The notes: a model not told the origin generated them from the sequence alone. DNA of 64,000 bases from Chryseobacterium binzhouense (GCF_007474545.1 NZ_VKOG01000001.1:930001-994000); one strand, 5' to 3'; counted from the stretch's first letter, positions 43,077 to 52,732 are shown. Numbers and translations are program-made.

Positions 43077-43646
43077 TTATTTAACCAAAGTATCGAAAGG
43101 AGCCAGTTTAAGATCATCAGATTTTACCTGCTCAAAATAAGAAGATTTGCTGTTGCCTTTCAGTTTTTTCATTGCTTTAGAAGCTGCAAGAAAGTCGGTA
43201 TCAACTTTGGTAGCAATTTCTGTCGGCTTAAAATCCAGCTTTACAGATTCGTCTTCTACTCCCAGATAGCCATTTTTCTTTGTAATATAATTTACGTAGT
43301 TATTATAGTTACCTAAAGTATTTCTGAAATACAAAGTATGATAATTCATGCACTTTGTAGATTTTTTTGGCTTGTTGACAATGCAGCTCGCCATATTGCC
43401 TCTGTAAAGGTCAAATTCCAAAGCAACAGTTTCATATTCTTTTTTCAAAGCAGCTTTACCATTCGTATAAATAGAACTATCACCTTGCGCTTCACTTATT
43501 TTTTTAAGATGTTCCAATACGACAGGAACGGTGTTTTCAATTTTTGATTTTGCTTCAGTTACAGATCCAAAAACTGAGGATGACTGTGCTGAAACCACAT
43601 TAAAAAATAATAGTAATAATACAGAAAATAGCGAATATCTTTTCAT
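43077..43646 (-). CDS. Exported hypothetical protein (189 aa)
   Basis: A 189-residue protein with a signal peptide (MKRYSLFSVLLLLFFNVVSA, cut before QSSS). The mature part is helical and charged, with two Cys close together in MASCIVNKPKKSTKCMNYH that could form a disulfide. No known family. It is a single gene between two terminators, with the promoter probably just upstream of 43646 in AT-rich DNA. Confidence 0.75.
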   Translation of the reverse strand: MKRYSLFSVLLLLFFNVVSAQSSSVFGSVTEAKSKIENTVPVVLEHLKKISEAQGDSSIYTNGKAALKKEYETVALEFDLYRGNMASCIVNKPKKSTKCMNYHTLYFRNTLGNYNNYVNYITKKNGYLGVEDESVKLDFKPTEIATKVDTDFLAASKAMKKLKGNSKSSYFEQVKSDDLKLAPFDTLVK

Positions 43647-43854
43647 GAGTAATTTTTAAAGCACTAAAATAAATATATTTTCTCATTTTAGCCGTATTCA
43701 TTTTGATTTTATTTAATATAATTTAACAAATTTTAAGGATTTTGCCTAAAAGTGTGTGTTTTTATATTAACTTGAAATTAGATTAGCCTTAAAATCAGAT
43801 ATTACCTTTAATTTAATTATTTGATAATCAGCAAAATATGTAATTTTAACAATT

Positions 43855-43923
43855 TATAACTATAAAAATAGTTGTATGGATTAAAATAATTTCTACATTT
43901 GTATAACTAATTGATTAGTGATA
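43855..43923 (+). promoter_or_regulatory. Promoter with two identical-geometry dyads (candidate BlaI-type operators)
   Basis: A Bacteroidota promoter is formed by TTG (43872-43874), 19 bp, and TACATTTG (43894-43901). Two dyads flank it: TATAACTA-N6-TAGTTGTA (43855-43876), covering the -33 element, and TATAACTA-N6-TAGTGATA (43902-43923), covering the expected start of transcription. Both have 8-6-8 geometry and begin with the same eight bases, 47 bp apart. The operon behind encodes a BlaI/MecI-family repressor, which is the natural candidate to bind them. The rest of the 325-bp gap (43647-43971) is AT-rich with nothing else seen. Confidence 0.75.
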
Positions 43924-43971
43924 ATAATTTGAAAGAATAAAATATTACAATAATTAAAAACTTTAACCATC

Positions 43972-44328
43972 ATGAAATATTTAACAATTTTAGCTTTATA
44001 TTTTGGATTGAATGCTGACACTAATTTTGAATATAAAAATCTTTTGGGCTCATGGAGTCAGAAATCTATTGCCAATACAAAAGATACGGGAGTATTTATT
44101 TTCAGGGCAGACAGCACAGCTTCTTTCGAAATGAGAAAAGGAAATACAGATCATCTCATTGCAGGAATGGAAGGTCCTTACAGCATTGGCAGATCAAAAG
44201 GTATTTTGAAAATTTCAATGTTGGGAAAAGAAAAAGTTTTTAAACTAATCAAGTTATCAAAAGATTCCTTAATTTTTACCAACGTACTTGAGAACAGAGA
44301 ACCGCAGATTTTCGTGCGAATCAAATAA
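43972..44328 (+). CDS. Small hypothetical exported protein, first gene of the BlaI/BlaR operon (118 aa)
   Basis: A 118-residue protein with a weak N-terminal hydrophobic segment (MKYLTILALYFGLNA). The rest is a small beta-rich domain (NLLGSWSQKSIANTKDTGVF, then LKISMLGKEKVFKLI) of a kind like the lipocalin-like/DUF families that begin with a Gly-x-Trp strand; I cannot assign it. It lies directly behind the double operator and 26 bp before the BlaI gene, so it is the first gene expressed when the operon is induced. Confidence 0.7.
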   Translation: MKYLTILALYFGLNADTNFEYKNLLGSWSQKSIANTKDTGVFIFRADSTASFEMRKGNTDHLIAGMEGPYSIGRSKGILKISMLGKEKVFKLIKLSKDSLIFTNVLENREPQIFVRIK

Positions 44329-44354
44329 TCATTTAATATAATTTAATTAAAATA

Positions 44355-44720
44355 ATGAAAATCCAGACTTTAACAAAAGCAGAAGAACAGGTAATGCAGT
44401 TTTTATGGAAAATACAAAAAGGTTTTCTGAAAGATGTTTTGGATTTGTACCCAGAGCCAAAGCCTCATACAAATACGGTTTCTACGATCCTGAAAGTACT
44501 GAAAGACAAAGAATTTGTAGATTATGAAGTTTTTGGAAGACAGCACCGGTATTTCCCTTTGATTACAAAAGAGCAGTATTCGGGTAAAACTATGAAAAAT
44601 CTTGTGAAAAATTATTTCAAAGGATCTTATAAAAGTGCCGTTTCTTTTTTGGTTGAGAAAAACGAAATGAGTGTTGAAGATCTGGAGATGCTGCTTAATG
44701 AACTTAAAAACAAAGATTAA
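44355..44720 (+). CDS. BlaI/MecI/CopY-family transcriptional repressor
   Basis: A 121-residue winged-helix protein (IQTLTKAEEQVMQFLWKIQK then HTNTVSTILKVLKDKEFVDY, the recognition helix and wing, then AVSFLVEKNEMSVEDLEMLL, the dimerisation part). Family members bind dyads at their own promoter and leave when cut by, or on signal from, an M56 peptidase; that gene is next, 2 bp away. It is the likely ligand of the two dyads at 43855-43923. Confidence 0.93.
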   Translation: MKIQTLTKAEEQVMQFLWKIQKGFLKDVLDLYPEPKPHTNTVSTILKVLKDKEFVDYEVFGRQHRYFPLITKEQYSGKTMKNLVKNYFKGSYKSAVSFLVEKNEMSVEDLEMLLNELKNKD

Positions 44721-44722
44721 CG

Positions 44723-46675
44723 ATGGAAACTTTCTTTTTTTATTTAGGTAAAGTAATTCTGTGTTCCGGTGTAATGTTTCTGTATTATCAGTTGTCTTTA
44801 AAAGACAGAACATTTCATCATTACAACAGGTTTTATCTTTTATCGGCAATGGTAATCTCCATTTTACTGCCTTTAATAAAAGTAGAAGATTTTACCATTG
44901 AGGTGAGCAATAATCTGTTTTTGCTGATCAGTCAGTTTCAAAATATAAACCAGGAAAAAACTATAAACAATGACTACATTTATCTTACAATTATTTTTTC
45001 AGCTCTGGGAGTGGTTTCTCTCTATTTTTTAGCAAAATTTCTCTACGGAATTTTCAGAATCCGACAGCTGAAATCCCAGTTTAAAAAGGAAAGCTTTGAA
45101 GGGGTAAACTTTTATCAGACCGATCTTTCGGAAGCTCCTTTTTCTTACTTCAAAAATCTTTTTTGGAAAAATACCATTATGCTGAATTCTGATATAGGAA
45201 AACAGATTCTGAAGCACGAAATGGTACATATTGAGCAGAAACATTCTGTTGATAAAATTATTGTGGAAATCATTACTTCTGTATTTTGGTTCAACCCGTT
45301 TTTTCACATCATCAAAAAAGAAATTAACCTTATCCATGAATATCTGGCTGATAAAAAAGCCGTAAAACAATCGGACACTAAAGCATTTGCGCAGATGCTT
45401 TTGGCAAGTCACTTTTCCGGAACACAGTTGCCTGCAACAAGTCCGTTTCTTAGTTCAAACCTCAAAAAAAGACTTAAAATGTTACAGAAACCTAAAACAA
45501 AATTCGGGTATGCGCGAAGGATTTTTGCCTTACCAGTGCTATTTACCGTTGCTTTTGCCTATATGGTAAATGCTAAAAATAAAGAAATTAAGGAAACCAA
45601 TACTGAAATTGATAAAGCAGTTGCAGAGATTAAGAAAGATACGCTGTCTCCCAAAAATGAAATTGATCAGATCGTAAAACTGCAGCAGGAAAAAATTTTA
45701 AAAGCCAGTGAAAAGCTGAAAGTTCAGTCCGAAAAGCTGAAAACATTAAGTGAAAAATCAAAGGAGAAAGCATCTGAACTTCAGAAAATTGCCAAAGAAA
45801 AAGGCGATAAAAGTTATGAATTTGAATTGAAAGCTAAAGAATTAAAACAGCTTTCTGGTGAAATGGATAAAATTGCCCGCGACAAACAGTTTTCTGCAGA
45901 TTTTGAAGATTTACTTAGCAGAAGAGATAAAATACTGGCAGAAAAAGATGCAAAAGTTATTCTTAAAGATCTGAGTTTTAAAAGAGTTTTTCCAGATGGA
46001 GATAATTATAAAATAAGTGTAAATGGAGAAAGTATCGACTTTGATAAATTGTTTGATTCTAAAGAGTTTAAAGATTTAGGTTTAAGCGAAGATAAAATCA
46101 AAGCAATAAAATCAAAATTTAATTCACCTGAATTCAAAGAGAAATTTGATCGTATAAATAAAGTTTATATAAACGGGAAGGATCTGTCTCCCAATGTTGA
46201 AGAATTAAGAAAAATTTCCAACGGATTTAATCTTTTTGACGGCACAAACAGCTTTTCTAAAAAAGAGCTTACCAAAAAAGAAAAAAGAAAACTTGAGAAA
46301 TTGACTAAAGAAAGAGCAGAAGCTGAGAAAAAACTCCAGGAAATAAGAAAGCAGCAAAGAGAATTGCAGGGAAACCCATGGATGCTTTCTGTTGATGCTC
46401 ATGCGCCTAAAAATATAGTGAAGTCAAATTATTCTATAAATTTTGAGAATGATAATACTAAACTACTCGCCGCTGCAAAAAAATATAAGGAGATAGAGAG
46501 AGCAACCATTCTCAAATCTAATTTTGAAGATGATGCCATAATCTATATCAACGGAAAAATTGCTACAAGAAATGAAGTAGACGCTTTAAGTCCTAAAGAG
46601 ATTTCAAAAATTAATATTAATAAATCGAACAATAATGGTGATAGAAAAAATGAAATTCGTATAGAAACAAAATAA
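44723..46675 (+). CDS. BlaR1/MecR1-type M56 membrane peptidase with long charged extracytoplasmic region
   Basis: A 650-residue protein. Residues 1-275 contain four hydrophobic segments around the M56 metallopeptidase core: HEMVHIEQKH (165-174, zinc-binding HExxH) and LIHEYLADKKA. Beyond the last membrane helix (about 265-285) lies a Lys/Glu-rich probable coiled coil (about 300-400, for example KASEKLKVQSEKLKTLSEKS), more polar sequence and a second charged stretch at about 525-560. A penicillin-binding sensor domain as in BlaR1 is absent. The signal sensed is therefore unknown and probably not a beta-lactam. It should inactivate the BlaI-type repressor encoded just upstream. Confidence 0.9.
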   Translation: METFFFYLGKVILCSGVMFLYYQLSLKDRTFHHYNRFYLLSAMVISILLPLIKVEDFTIEVSNNLFLLISQFQNINQEKTINNDYIYLTIIFSALGVVSLYFLAKFLYGIFRIRQLKSQFKKESFEGVNFYQTDLSEAPFSYFKNLFWKNTIMLNSDIGKQILKHEMVHIEQKHSVDKIIVEIITSVFWFNPFFHIIKKEINLIHEYLADKKAVKQSDTKAFAQMLLASHFSGTQLPATSPFLSSNLKKRLKMLQKPKTKFGYARRIFALPVLFTVAFAYMVNAKNKEIKETNTEIDKAVAEIKKDTLSPKNEIDQIVKLQQEKILKASEKLKVQSEKLKTLSEKSKEKASELQKIAKEKGDKSYEFELKAKELKQLSGEMDKIARDKQFSADFEDLLSRRDKILAEKDAKVILKDLSFKRVFPDGDNYKISVNGESIDFDKLFDSKEFKDLGLSEDKIKAIKSKFNSPEFKEKFDRINKVYINGKDLSPNVEELRKISNGFNLFDGTNSFSKKELTKKEKRKLEKLTKERAEAEKKLQEIRKQQRELQGNPWMLSVDAHAPKNIVKSNYSINFENDNTKLLAAAKKYKEIERATILKSNFEDDAIIYINGKIATRNEVDALSPKEISKININKSNNNGDRKNEIRIETK

Positions 46676-46680
46676 CTTTA

Positions 46681-47511
46681 ATGATACAAAAACTATTTGC
46701 CTTCCCGATTTTATTCTTAATTCTGTTTTGCAATGCTCAAAATAAACGCTTCAGCTACGAATACCGCTTTATTCCGGATTCTGCTAATATTTCCGATGTA
46801 AAAACCGAAATGATGAATCTTGATGTTTCATCTGAAGGATCCAAATTCTACAGTTATACTGTTCATGAAGGTGATTCTGTGGCAAAAGCCGAAATTGCAA
46901 AACAATTGGAAACAACGAGAATGATTAAAATGAGAGCAGATATGCATAAAGGATTAATTAAGTATTCGGTTACTAAAAAATATCCTAGCTATGATGTGGC
47001 TTTGCATTCTAAAATTTTTCTGGATCAATATAAAGTGGCAGAAACAAGACCGATGAAATGGAAGATCATTTCAGAAAACCAAAAGATCGGGAAATGGAAT
47101 GCTCAAAAAGCAGAAGCAGATTTTGCAGGAAGACATTGGATAGCTTGGTTTACAACAGAAATTCCTATTCAGGACGGACCTTACAAATTTCACGGTCTTC
47201 CGGGACTGATCGTAAAAGTTGAAGACCAAACAAAGTCGCACCAATTTACATTAAGAGCTATCAAAAGCATTGGTTCAGCACCTATAATTTTAAATTTTAA
47301 TAAAGAAATTCCTGTTAATTTAAAACAGTTTGAAAAACTTACTAAAGACTACGAAAAAGATCCCACAAAAGGATTGAAACAAATGCAAATGGGAGGCTTT
47401 ACAATGATTATGGAAAGCGGACAGAACAATCATATGAAAGATCATGAAGCCCGTTTAAAAGAAAGATTTAAAAAAAATAACAACAGAATAGAGCTTAATA
47501 CCGTACAATAA
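46681..47511 (+). CDS. GLPGLI family exported protein 1
   Basis: A 276-residue protein with a signal peptide (MIQKLFAFPILFLILFCNA) and the family hallmark GPYKFHGLPGLIVKVED at about residues 172-188. The family is widespread in Bacteroidota and of unknown function. The C-terminus is basic (LKERFKKNNNRIELNTVQ). It follows the M56 peptidase gene after 5 bp and is probably controlled by it; the last base of its stop codon is the first base of the next start. Confidence 0.93.
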   Translation: MIQKLFAFPILFLILFCNAQNKRFSYEYRFIPDSANISDVKTEMMNLDVSSEGSKFYSYTVHEGDSVAKAEIAKQLETTRMIKMRADMHKGLIKYSVTKKYPSYDVALHSKIFLDQYKVAETRPMKWKIISENQKIGKWNAQKAEADFAGRHWIAWFTTEIPIQDGPYKFHGLPGLIVKVEDQTKSHQFTLRAIKSIGSAPIILNFNKEIPVNLKQFEKLTKDYEKDPTKGLKQMQMGGFTMIMESGQNNHMKDHEARLKERFKKNNNRIELNTVQ

Positions 47512-48407
47512 TGAAAAAAATATCTTTAGCTTTAATGATCGTATTCGGATTTTTCAGTTTTGCCCAAAACCGTTTTTTCTATGAGTACAAGTTTATTCCG
47601 GATTCTACTAATAAAGCTGATATAAAAAAAGAAATGATGCTTCTGGATATTGATAAAAACGGCTCAAGCTATTACAGTCAGGACAAATTTATCGCAGATT
47701 CTACCATGAAAGCTGATATGGAAAAACAGCTGAAAGCAGCTTCAGGAAATTTCACCATCAACCGTACCGAAAGACCGGGACAGGTTGCGTATAAAGTCAC
47801 TAAAGCTTATCCTGACTTTAAAACTTTTCTTTTTCTGAAAATTTCTACAGACAGTTATAAAATTGAAGAAGATCAAAAACCGGAATGGAAAATACTTCCG
47901 GAAAAGCAGAAAGTAGGAGAATACAATGCCCAGAAAGCGACTACGACATTCGGGGGAAGAGAATGGACGGCTTGGTTTTCCACCGATCTTCCTTTTCAGG
48001 ACGGACCATATAAATTTTACGGGCTTCCGGGTCTGATTGTAAAAATTGAGGACAAAACAGGTTCGCATTCGATGACTTTGGTAGGAAATAAAACCTTTCA
48101 GATCGCAAATAACGAAGAACCTCAGCTTCCGCAGGGAATTCAGCTCTTCGGAATGGGCGGAAAAGATGTCGAAACCAACAAAAAACAGTTTAAGAAAGTC
48201 TGGAAAGCGTATGTAAATGATCCTGCAAAAAACATGCGTGAAATGATGATGAAAAATACAGACACCAATAGAGTTGTTTTTAAAACACGATCGGCAGACG
48301 GAAGGGAAATTTCAGATCCGAATCAGGTTTTCAGGGAAATGGAAAAAAGAGCAAAAGAAGGTTTTAAAAAGAATAATAATCCTATAGAACCGGATTTGTA
48401 TAATTAA
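47511..48407 (+). CDS. GLPGLI family exported protein 2
   Basis: A 298-residue paralogue of the preceding protein: signal peptide MKKISLALMIVFGFFSFAQ, shared start of the mature part (FFYEYKFIPDST here, FSYEYRFIPDSA there), hallmark GPYKFYGLPGLIVKIED, and the same C-terminal FKKNNNPIE. It has an insert around GMGGKDVETNKKQFKKVWKA. It ends the operon before a two-way terminator. Function unknown; periplasmic or outer-membrane location is likely from the signal peptide. Confidence 0.93.
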   Translation: MKKISLALMIVFGFFSFAQNRFFYEYKFIPDSTNKADIKKEMMLLDIDKNGSSYYSQDKFIADSTMKADMEKQLKAASGNFTINRTERPGQVAYKVTKAYPDFKTFLFLKISTDSYKIEEDQKPEWKILPEKQKVGEYNAQKATTTFGGREWTAWFSTDLPFQDGPYKFYGLPGLIVKIEDKTGSHSMTLVGNKTFQIANNEEPQLPQGIQLFGMGGKDVETNKKQFKKVWKAYVNDPAKNMREMMMKNTDTNRVVFKTRSADGREISDPNQVFREMEKRAKEGFKKNNNPIEPDLYN

Positions 48408-48422
48408 TTTTGAAGTAGTAAG

Positions 48423-48458
48423 AAAAAGGCTGTCCAAAGATTTTTGAACAGCCTTTTT
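48423..48458. terminator. Two-way terminator between converging genes
   Basis: AAAAAGGCTGT (48423-48433) and ACAGCCTTTTT (48448-48458): A run on one side, T run on the other, so it works for both strands. It ends the GLPGLI operon and the M61 peptidase gene. Confidence 0.9.
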
Positions 48459-48461
48459 GTT

Positions 48462-50318
48462 TTATTTTTTTCCGGTCAGCCACTGATTTTGCAGTTTTTG
48501 CTCTACAGCCGTAGGATTAGGTTTAAACTCCAGAGTTTCTAAAACTGTTTTTTCAAGGACGGCTTTGCCTTTCAGATCAATTTTATCAGTTTTATCTCCA
48601 TTTTTGCGAAGAACAGTTACGGTAACGTTTTGTCCGTCTTTGATGGATTGCGCATAGCCGATAAACTCCTGAATGTTCTGCACATTCACCGTTTTTCCGT
48701 CTAAAGCAACCACTTCGTCGGTAATCTTGAATCCGATGCTTTTTGAGAAAGCCGAAAGTGCAGAGCTTTCATCAAAAACAAAGGTGTTGTTTTTCTCATC
48801 ATAACCGGTCTGCTCAGGATTTTTAATAAACCAGAACATTGGCGGTGTTTCCTGTTTTTTGATGTCGACACCCACCATATTCAGATATTCTGCATACGGA
48901 GTAGGCTGGCTTCCGGCAATATACTTATTATAAAAATCTTTTACCTGCGGATAACCAGTGATAGAAACCAGTTCGTCAATCAGCTTATCATCTTTAAATG
49001 GCTTGTTTTCTCCGAATCTTTGTGAAAGCTTTCGGATCATGTCACGATAACCCATTTCTCCGTTAGAAAGTTTTCTCAGCTCAATATCCAGACACATGGT
49101 AAGAAGCGTTCCTTTTTCGTAGACGTTTCTGTACTGGTCTTTATATTCATCCAAAAGAATATTTTTGCTCATCACCGTAAAAGGCATGGTGTCGTTATAA
49201 TTTTTGGAGTTTTTAATTTTATCGCTCATTCTCTGCAAGAACTGCTCTTTGGAAATCAAGCCCTCCTGTATCTGAAATAAATTGGCAAAATATTCGGTTC
49301 CTCCTTCGTACATCCAGAGATGCTGAGACATTTTCGGATTGGCATAATCGAAGTAATGAATTTCTTCAGAATGCGTTTTCAGAGGATTTACCGTATGGAA
49401 AAACTCATGGGAAACCACATCTACAATCGCTTCGTCTATCGCTTCTTTCGGCATCATCTCATGAAGCACTACGCTGGTTGACTCATGATGTTCCAGCGCT
49501 CCGAATCCTTTGATCTGCGGACCGGTTAACCCGCCCAGATAAAGCATGATGGCGTATTTTTTATTGGTATTCATATCACCCAGAAATTTTTTCTGAGCGA
49601 CGACCATTTTTTCTAAATTTTCTTTAAAATCAGCAGCTTTATATTTTCCGGTTGGGGAGTAAACACCTAAAACCAGATCCATTCCGCCTGCATTGAAGGT
49701 AATATAATCGGGTTTGGAATACATCAGCGGAGAATCGGTAAGCTTAGCATAATTTGCCAGTGTAAACGTATCTGTCGCTTCAGATTGATCTTGGTCTACC
49801 AAAGCGGTAGTTCCGTAAAAATCTGTTGGCTTTTTGATGATCAGCTGATAAGGAACATCCTGCATATTTTCAATATATCCTACAAAACCATGAGTATTGA
49901 TAAGATACACTTTGCCTTCTTCAATATTGGTTCCGGATGGTGAGAATACGGCTTTGTGTTTTGATGTGTCCTGTTCTTCATCAAAACTGTCATTTACAAG
50001 ATAGGTTATTTTGCTTAAAGACTGCGCATTTTTCAATGAATAGGTGTTATCATTTACTTTAGTAAAAGCCAGCTCTTTTCCTTTATTGTCAAAAAATTTT
50101 ATTCCTTCTACAAATCTTCCGTAATCATCTACCGAATAGGTTCCGGGAACGGTTTTTGGGAAATGAAACTTTACATCTGCCGATTTCATTTTCGGAAACT
50201 CCATGGTTACGGCTACTTTATCATCTTTTACATTCACAAGATCAATATTGGTCTTAATTGACTGTGCATTAAAAAACAATGCGCCCAATAACGCCAAGCT
50301 TATTGCTGTTTTTTTCAT
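48462..50318 (-). CDS. M61 family metallopeptidase with PDZ domain
   Basis: A 618-residue exported protein (signal MKKTAISLALLGALFFNA). The N-terminal beta-sandwich is followed by the catalytic domain with VSHEFFHTVNPLKTHS (HExxH, about residues 300-305) and the downstream Glu in MYEGGTEYFA; a PDZ-like region is at about 520-600 (KSIGFKITDEVVALDG). M61 peptidases favour short residues such as glycine and act in the periplasm. The gene is followed by the two-way terminator and preceded by a short hypothetical gene 66 bp away on the same strand. Confidence 0.9.
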   Translation of the reverse strand: MKKTAISLALLGALFFNAQSIKTNIDLVNVKDDKVAVTMEFPKMKSADVKFHFPKTVPGTYSVDDYGRFVEGIKFFDNKGKELAFTKVNDNTYSLKNAQSLSKITYLVNDSFDEEQDTSKHKAVFSPSGTNIEEGKVYLINTHGFVGYIENMQDVPYQLIIKKPTDFYGTTALVDQDQSEATDTFTLANYAKLTDSPLMYSKPDYITFNAGGMDLVLGVYSPTGKYKAADFKENLEKMVVAQKKFLGDMNTNKKYAIMLYLGGLTGPQIKGFGALEHHESTSVVLHEMMPKEAIDEAIVDVVSHEFFHTVNPLKTHSEEIHYFDYANPKMSQHLWMYEGGTEYFANLFQIQEGLISKEQFLQRMSDKIKNSKNYNDTMPFTVMSKNILLDEYKDQYRNVYEKGTLLTMCLDIELRKLSNGEMGYRDMIRKLSQRFGENKPFKDDKLIDELVSITGYPQVKDFYNKYIAGSQPTPYAEYLNMVGVDIKKQETPPMFWFIKNPEQTGYDEKNNTFVFDESSALSAFSKSIGFKITDEVVALDGKTVNVQNIQEFIGYAQSIKDGQNVTVTVLRKNGDKTDKIDLKGKAVLEKTVLETLEFKPNPTAVEQKLQNQWLTGKK

Positions 50319-50384
50319 GTTACATTAATTATAGATAAGTAGTTGACTGTAAATTGAATTTGTTACAGAATATCTTTAAAGTGA

Positions 50385-50936
50385 TTATTTTTTCTTTAAA
50401 AAATTTTCTACTTCAGTAAAATAATCAGAACCGTAGTATTTCAAAAATTCACCAGTGGGCTTTAATATAAAAAATGCTCTGCAATTTTCCTGCAATGTAA
50501 ATATGGTTTGAGCAAAGAAACCGGAATCTTTTATGTAATTTTCTCTTTTTTCAAATCTCTCTTTATTCAGTGCATCGTTTGTGAAAACAAAAAAATCAAC
50601 AGCATGATAAGTTGTACTCATTTTTGATGATAACTTAATATAATTATCTATCAATTGGTTGGCATATTTTTCTTTCAGATTGTATTCGCTGCAGTTTTTT
50701 CCGTATTGAAAATAATTGATAAGTATTGATTTATCTTCTTCAATTTCTACTTTTAATTCATTGCTAATTAAAGTCCTGATTTGTTTTAACTGCACAGAGT
50801 CTAATTTTCCATGAAATTGTTTTCGGCTTAATAAATAGCTTTCGTTAATTTTTGTGTTTATTTTATCTGGTTTCTTTTGTGCTTTGTAACTAATAAATAA
50901 ATTTAAAATAAGAATTAATAATAATTTTCTTTTCAT
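50385..50936 (-). CDS. Exported hypothetical protein (183 aa)
   Basis: A 183-residue protein with an N-terminal hydrophobic signal (MKRKLLLILILNLFISYKA). The mature part is polar and helical with a strand-rich C-terminal end (FFILKPTGEFLKYYGSDYFT). No family recognised. It lies 9 bp after the M1 peptidase gene on the same strand, so the two are probably co-transcribed, perhaps with the M61 gene as well, which would link two periplasmic peptidases and this protein. Confidence 0.7.
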   Translation of the reverse strand: MKRKLLLILILNLFISYKAQKKPDKINTKINESYLLSRKQFHGKLDSVQLKQIRTLISNELKVEIEEDKSILINYFQYGKNCSEYNLKEKYANQLIDNYIKLSSKMSTTYHAVDFFVFTNDALNKERFEKRENYIKDSGFFAQTIFTLQENCRAFFILKPTGEFLKYYGSDYFTEVENFLKKK

Positions 50937-50945
50937 TTGTATTAA

Positions 50946-52592
50946 TTAAACTTTTTTATATCTGATATAATAATTCCTGTTAAACTGTACCGGGTTTGAG
51001 CTGGTAAGTTTTAAGCTTTGCCATTCTTCTGTAGGAGAAATGGTCTGATCACCAACTTTTAGGGGAAGCTTTAGGTTTTTTACAGTATTAGCATATCGGA
51101 ATTTAAGCTGATTACCCTTTTGAGAATATTCCAGAACGGGAACGTTTGTTGTTCTGAGATATTGGTCGAAAACAGTCGAAAAATCAATACCCGCTTTTTC
51201 AGAAATATAATTTTCAATTTGCTGTGTAGTAACGGTCTGATGATAAAAATCTTTATTGATTCCTCTCAGAATCTGACGGAATTTTTCGTCATTATTGATC
51301 ATTTGCCTGATGGTATGTACCAGACTTGCGCCTTTAGGATACATATCGCCGCTGCCTTCATTGTTTACGCCATATTTTCCGATAATCGGAATGTCGTTTT
51401 CTATATTATTCTGAATTCCCTGCGCATAAATTTCTGCTGATTTTTTATCCATATAACTTTCGGTAAACAATACTTCAGAATACATGGTAAATCCTTCGTG
51501 AATCCACATGTCGGCTTTGTCTTTTGCCGTGATATTATTGGCAAACCACTCGTGTCCGCTTTCGTGGATAATGATATAATCCCAGTTGAGTCCCACTCCT
51601 GTACCGGAAAGATCTGTTCCCAAATAACCGTTTGTGTAGCCGTTTCCGTAGGCAATGTTGCTTTGGTGTTCCATTCCAAGATAGGGAGATTCCACCAGTT
51701 TATAAGAGTCTTCGTAAAACGGATAAGGGCCAAACCAATATTCAAACGACTGAAGCATGGGTTTTACCTGCTGAAATTGCTTTTTAGCTTTATCTAAATT
51801 ATAATCTATCACCCAGTAATCCAGATCAAGTTTTCCTTTCTCACCTTGATAAGCATCTTTAAAATTTACATATTTACCAATATTTGGAATGATAGAATAA
51901 GCATTGATAGGGTTTTTCACTTCCCATGTCCATACCATTCGGTTGTCTCCGATAGAGTTTCCGATTTTTACTTTTTCATCAATTAATCTTCCGTTTCCGA
52001 TACCTACCAATCCCATGGGTGTGATGATATTCATAACTACTCCTTCATCCGGTTCGTCACTCCAGATATCTTTTACAGGAAGCCAGACAGAAGCACCAAT
52101 CCCTTCATCGGCAACACTCATCCAGGGATTTCCTTTTTCGTCTGTTGTAAATATCCATCCGCCATCCCACGGAGCATTTCTGGCAATAGTTGGCTGACCC
52201 GAATAATCTACATTAATGGTAAATTTCTCTCCTTTTTTAAAGTTTTTATTGGATGGTATAAAAATAAAATCACCTTCTCTTGTAAATGATTTCGGTGTAG
52301 GAAAACTGCACTGCACTGCGTCAGCTTTCATAGGCTGTTGAAGATCAATCTGGAATACAGGATTGGAAATGTCTTTGGTGATCTCAAACGTAATTTTGTT
52401 ATTTCCTGAAATGCTTTTTTGCTCAAAATCTGCTTCAACGGAAAGCTCATATTTTTTTACGTCCCAAAAGTTCCGATATTCAGTGTTGGAACCTTTTAAA
52501 GTATCAGATTTGGTAAAGGATGTATTATGGCTAAACAACTGACCAAAATAAAGGCTTGAGCTGAGTATTAAAGCAAAGGAAATGATTTTCAT
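50946..52592 (-). CDS. M1 family metallopeptidase (aminopeptidase N-like)
   Basis: I start at ATG 52592 (MKIISFALILSSSLYFGQ), a clear signal peptide; the frame's earlier ATG adds nine residues. Of 548 residues, the N-terminal half is the beta-saddle; the catalytic part has IIHESGHEWFANN (HExxH) and, 18 residues on, MWIHEGFTMYSE (third zinc ligand Glu), and the exopeptidase loop is GMEHQSNIAYGNG (instead of the common GAMEN). The C-terminal helical domain is short. It is a periplasmic peptidase that trims peptides from the N-terminus. Confidence 0.9.
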   Translation of the reverse strand: MKIISFALILSSSLYFGQLFSHNTSFTKSDTLKGSNTEYRNFWDVKKYELSVEADFEQKSISGNNKITFEITKDISNPVFQIDLQQPMKADAVQCSFPTPKSFTREGDFIFIPSNKNFKKGEKFTINVDYSGQPTIARNAPWDGGWIFTTDEKGNPWMSVADEGIGASVWLPVKDIWSDEPDEGVVMNIITPMGLVGIGNGRLIDEKVKIGNSIGDNRMVWTWEVKNPINAYSIIPNIGKYVNFKDAYQGEKGKLDLDYWVIDYNLDKAKKQFQQVKPMLQSFEYWFGPYPFYEDSYKLVESPYLGMEHQSNIAYGNGYTNGYLGTDLSGTGVGLNWDYIIIHESGHEWFANNITAKDKADMWIHEGFTMYSEVLFTESYMDKKSAEIYAQGIQNNIENDIPIIGKYGVNNEGSGDMYPKGASLVHTIRQMINNDEKFRQILRGINKDFYHQTVTTQQIENYISEKAGIDFSTVFDQYLRTTNVPVLEYSQKGNQLKFRYANTVKNLKLPLKVGDQTISPTEEWQSLKLTSSNPVQFNRNYYIRYKKV

Positions 52593-52676
52593 CTTAAATT
52601 TTATGAATTTGTCGTCCAAAAATAAAGAATATTATTTAAAGGAATGCAAAATCAGTAATGATTGATTCACTTTTTT

Positions 52677-52710
52677 ATGAAAAGAGCGGTAAAATATTTG
52701 ATTTTACCGC
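52677..52710 (-). terminator. Hairpin after tatC
   Basis: GCGGTAAAAT (52686-52695) and ATTTTACCGC (52701-52710) form a perfect 10-bp stem. The A-rich sequence before it on the + strand gives a T-rich tail on the minus strand. It probably ends tatC. Confidence 0.7.
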
Positions 52711-52732
52711 CCATAAGTATATTTTTAAGAAA

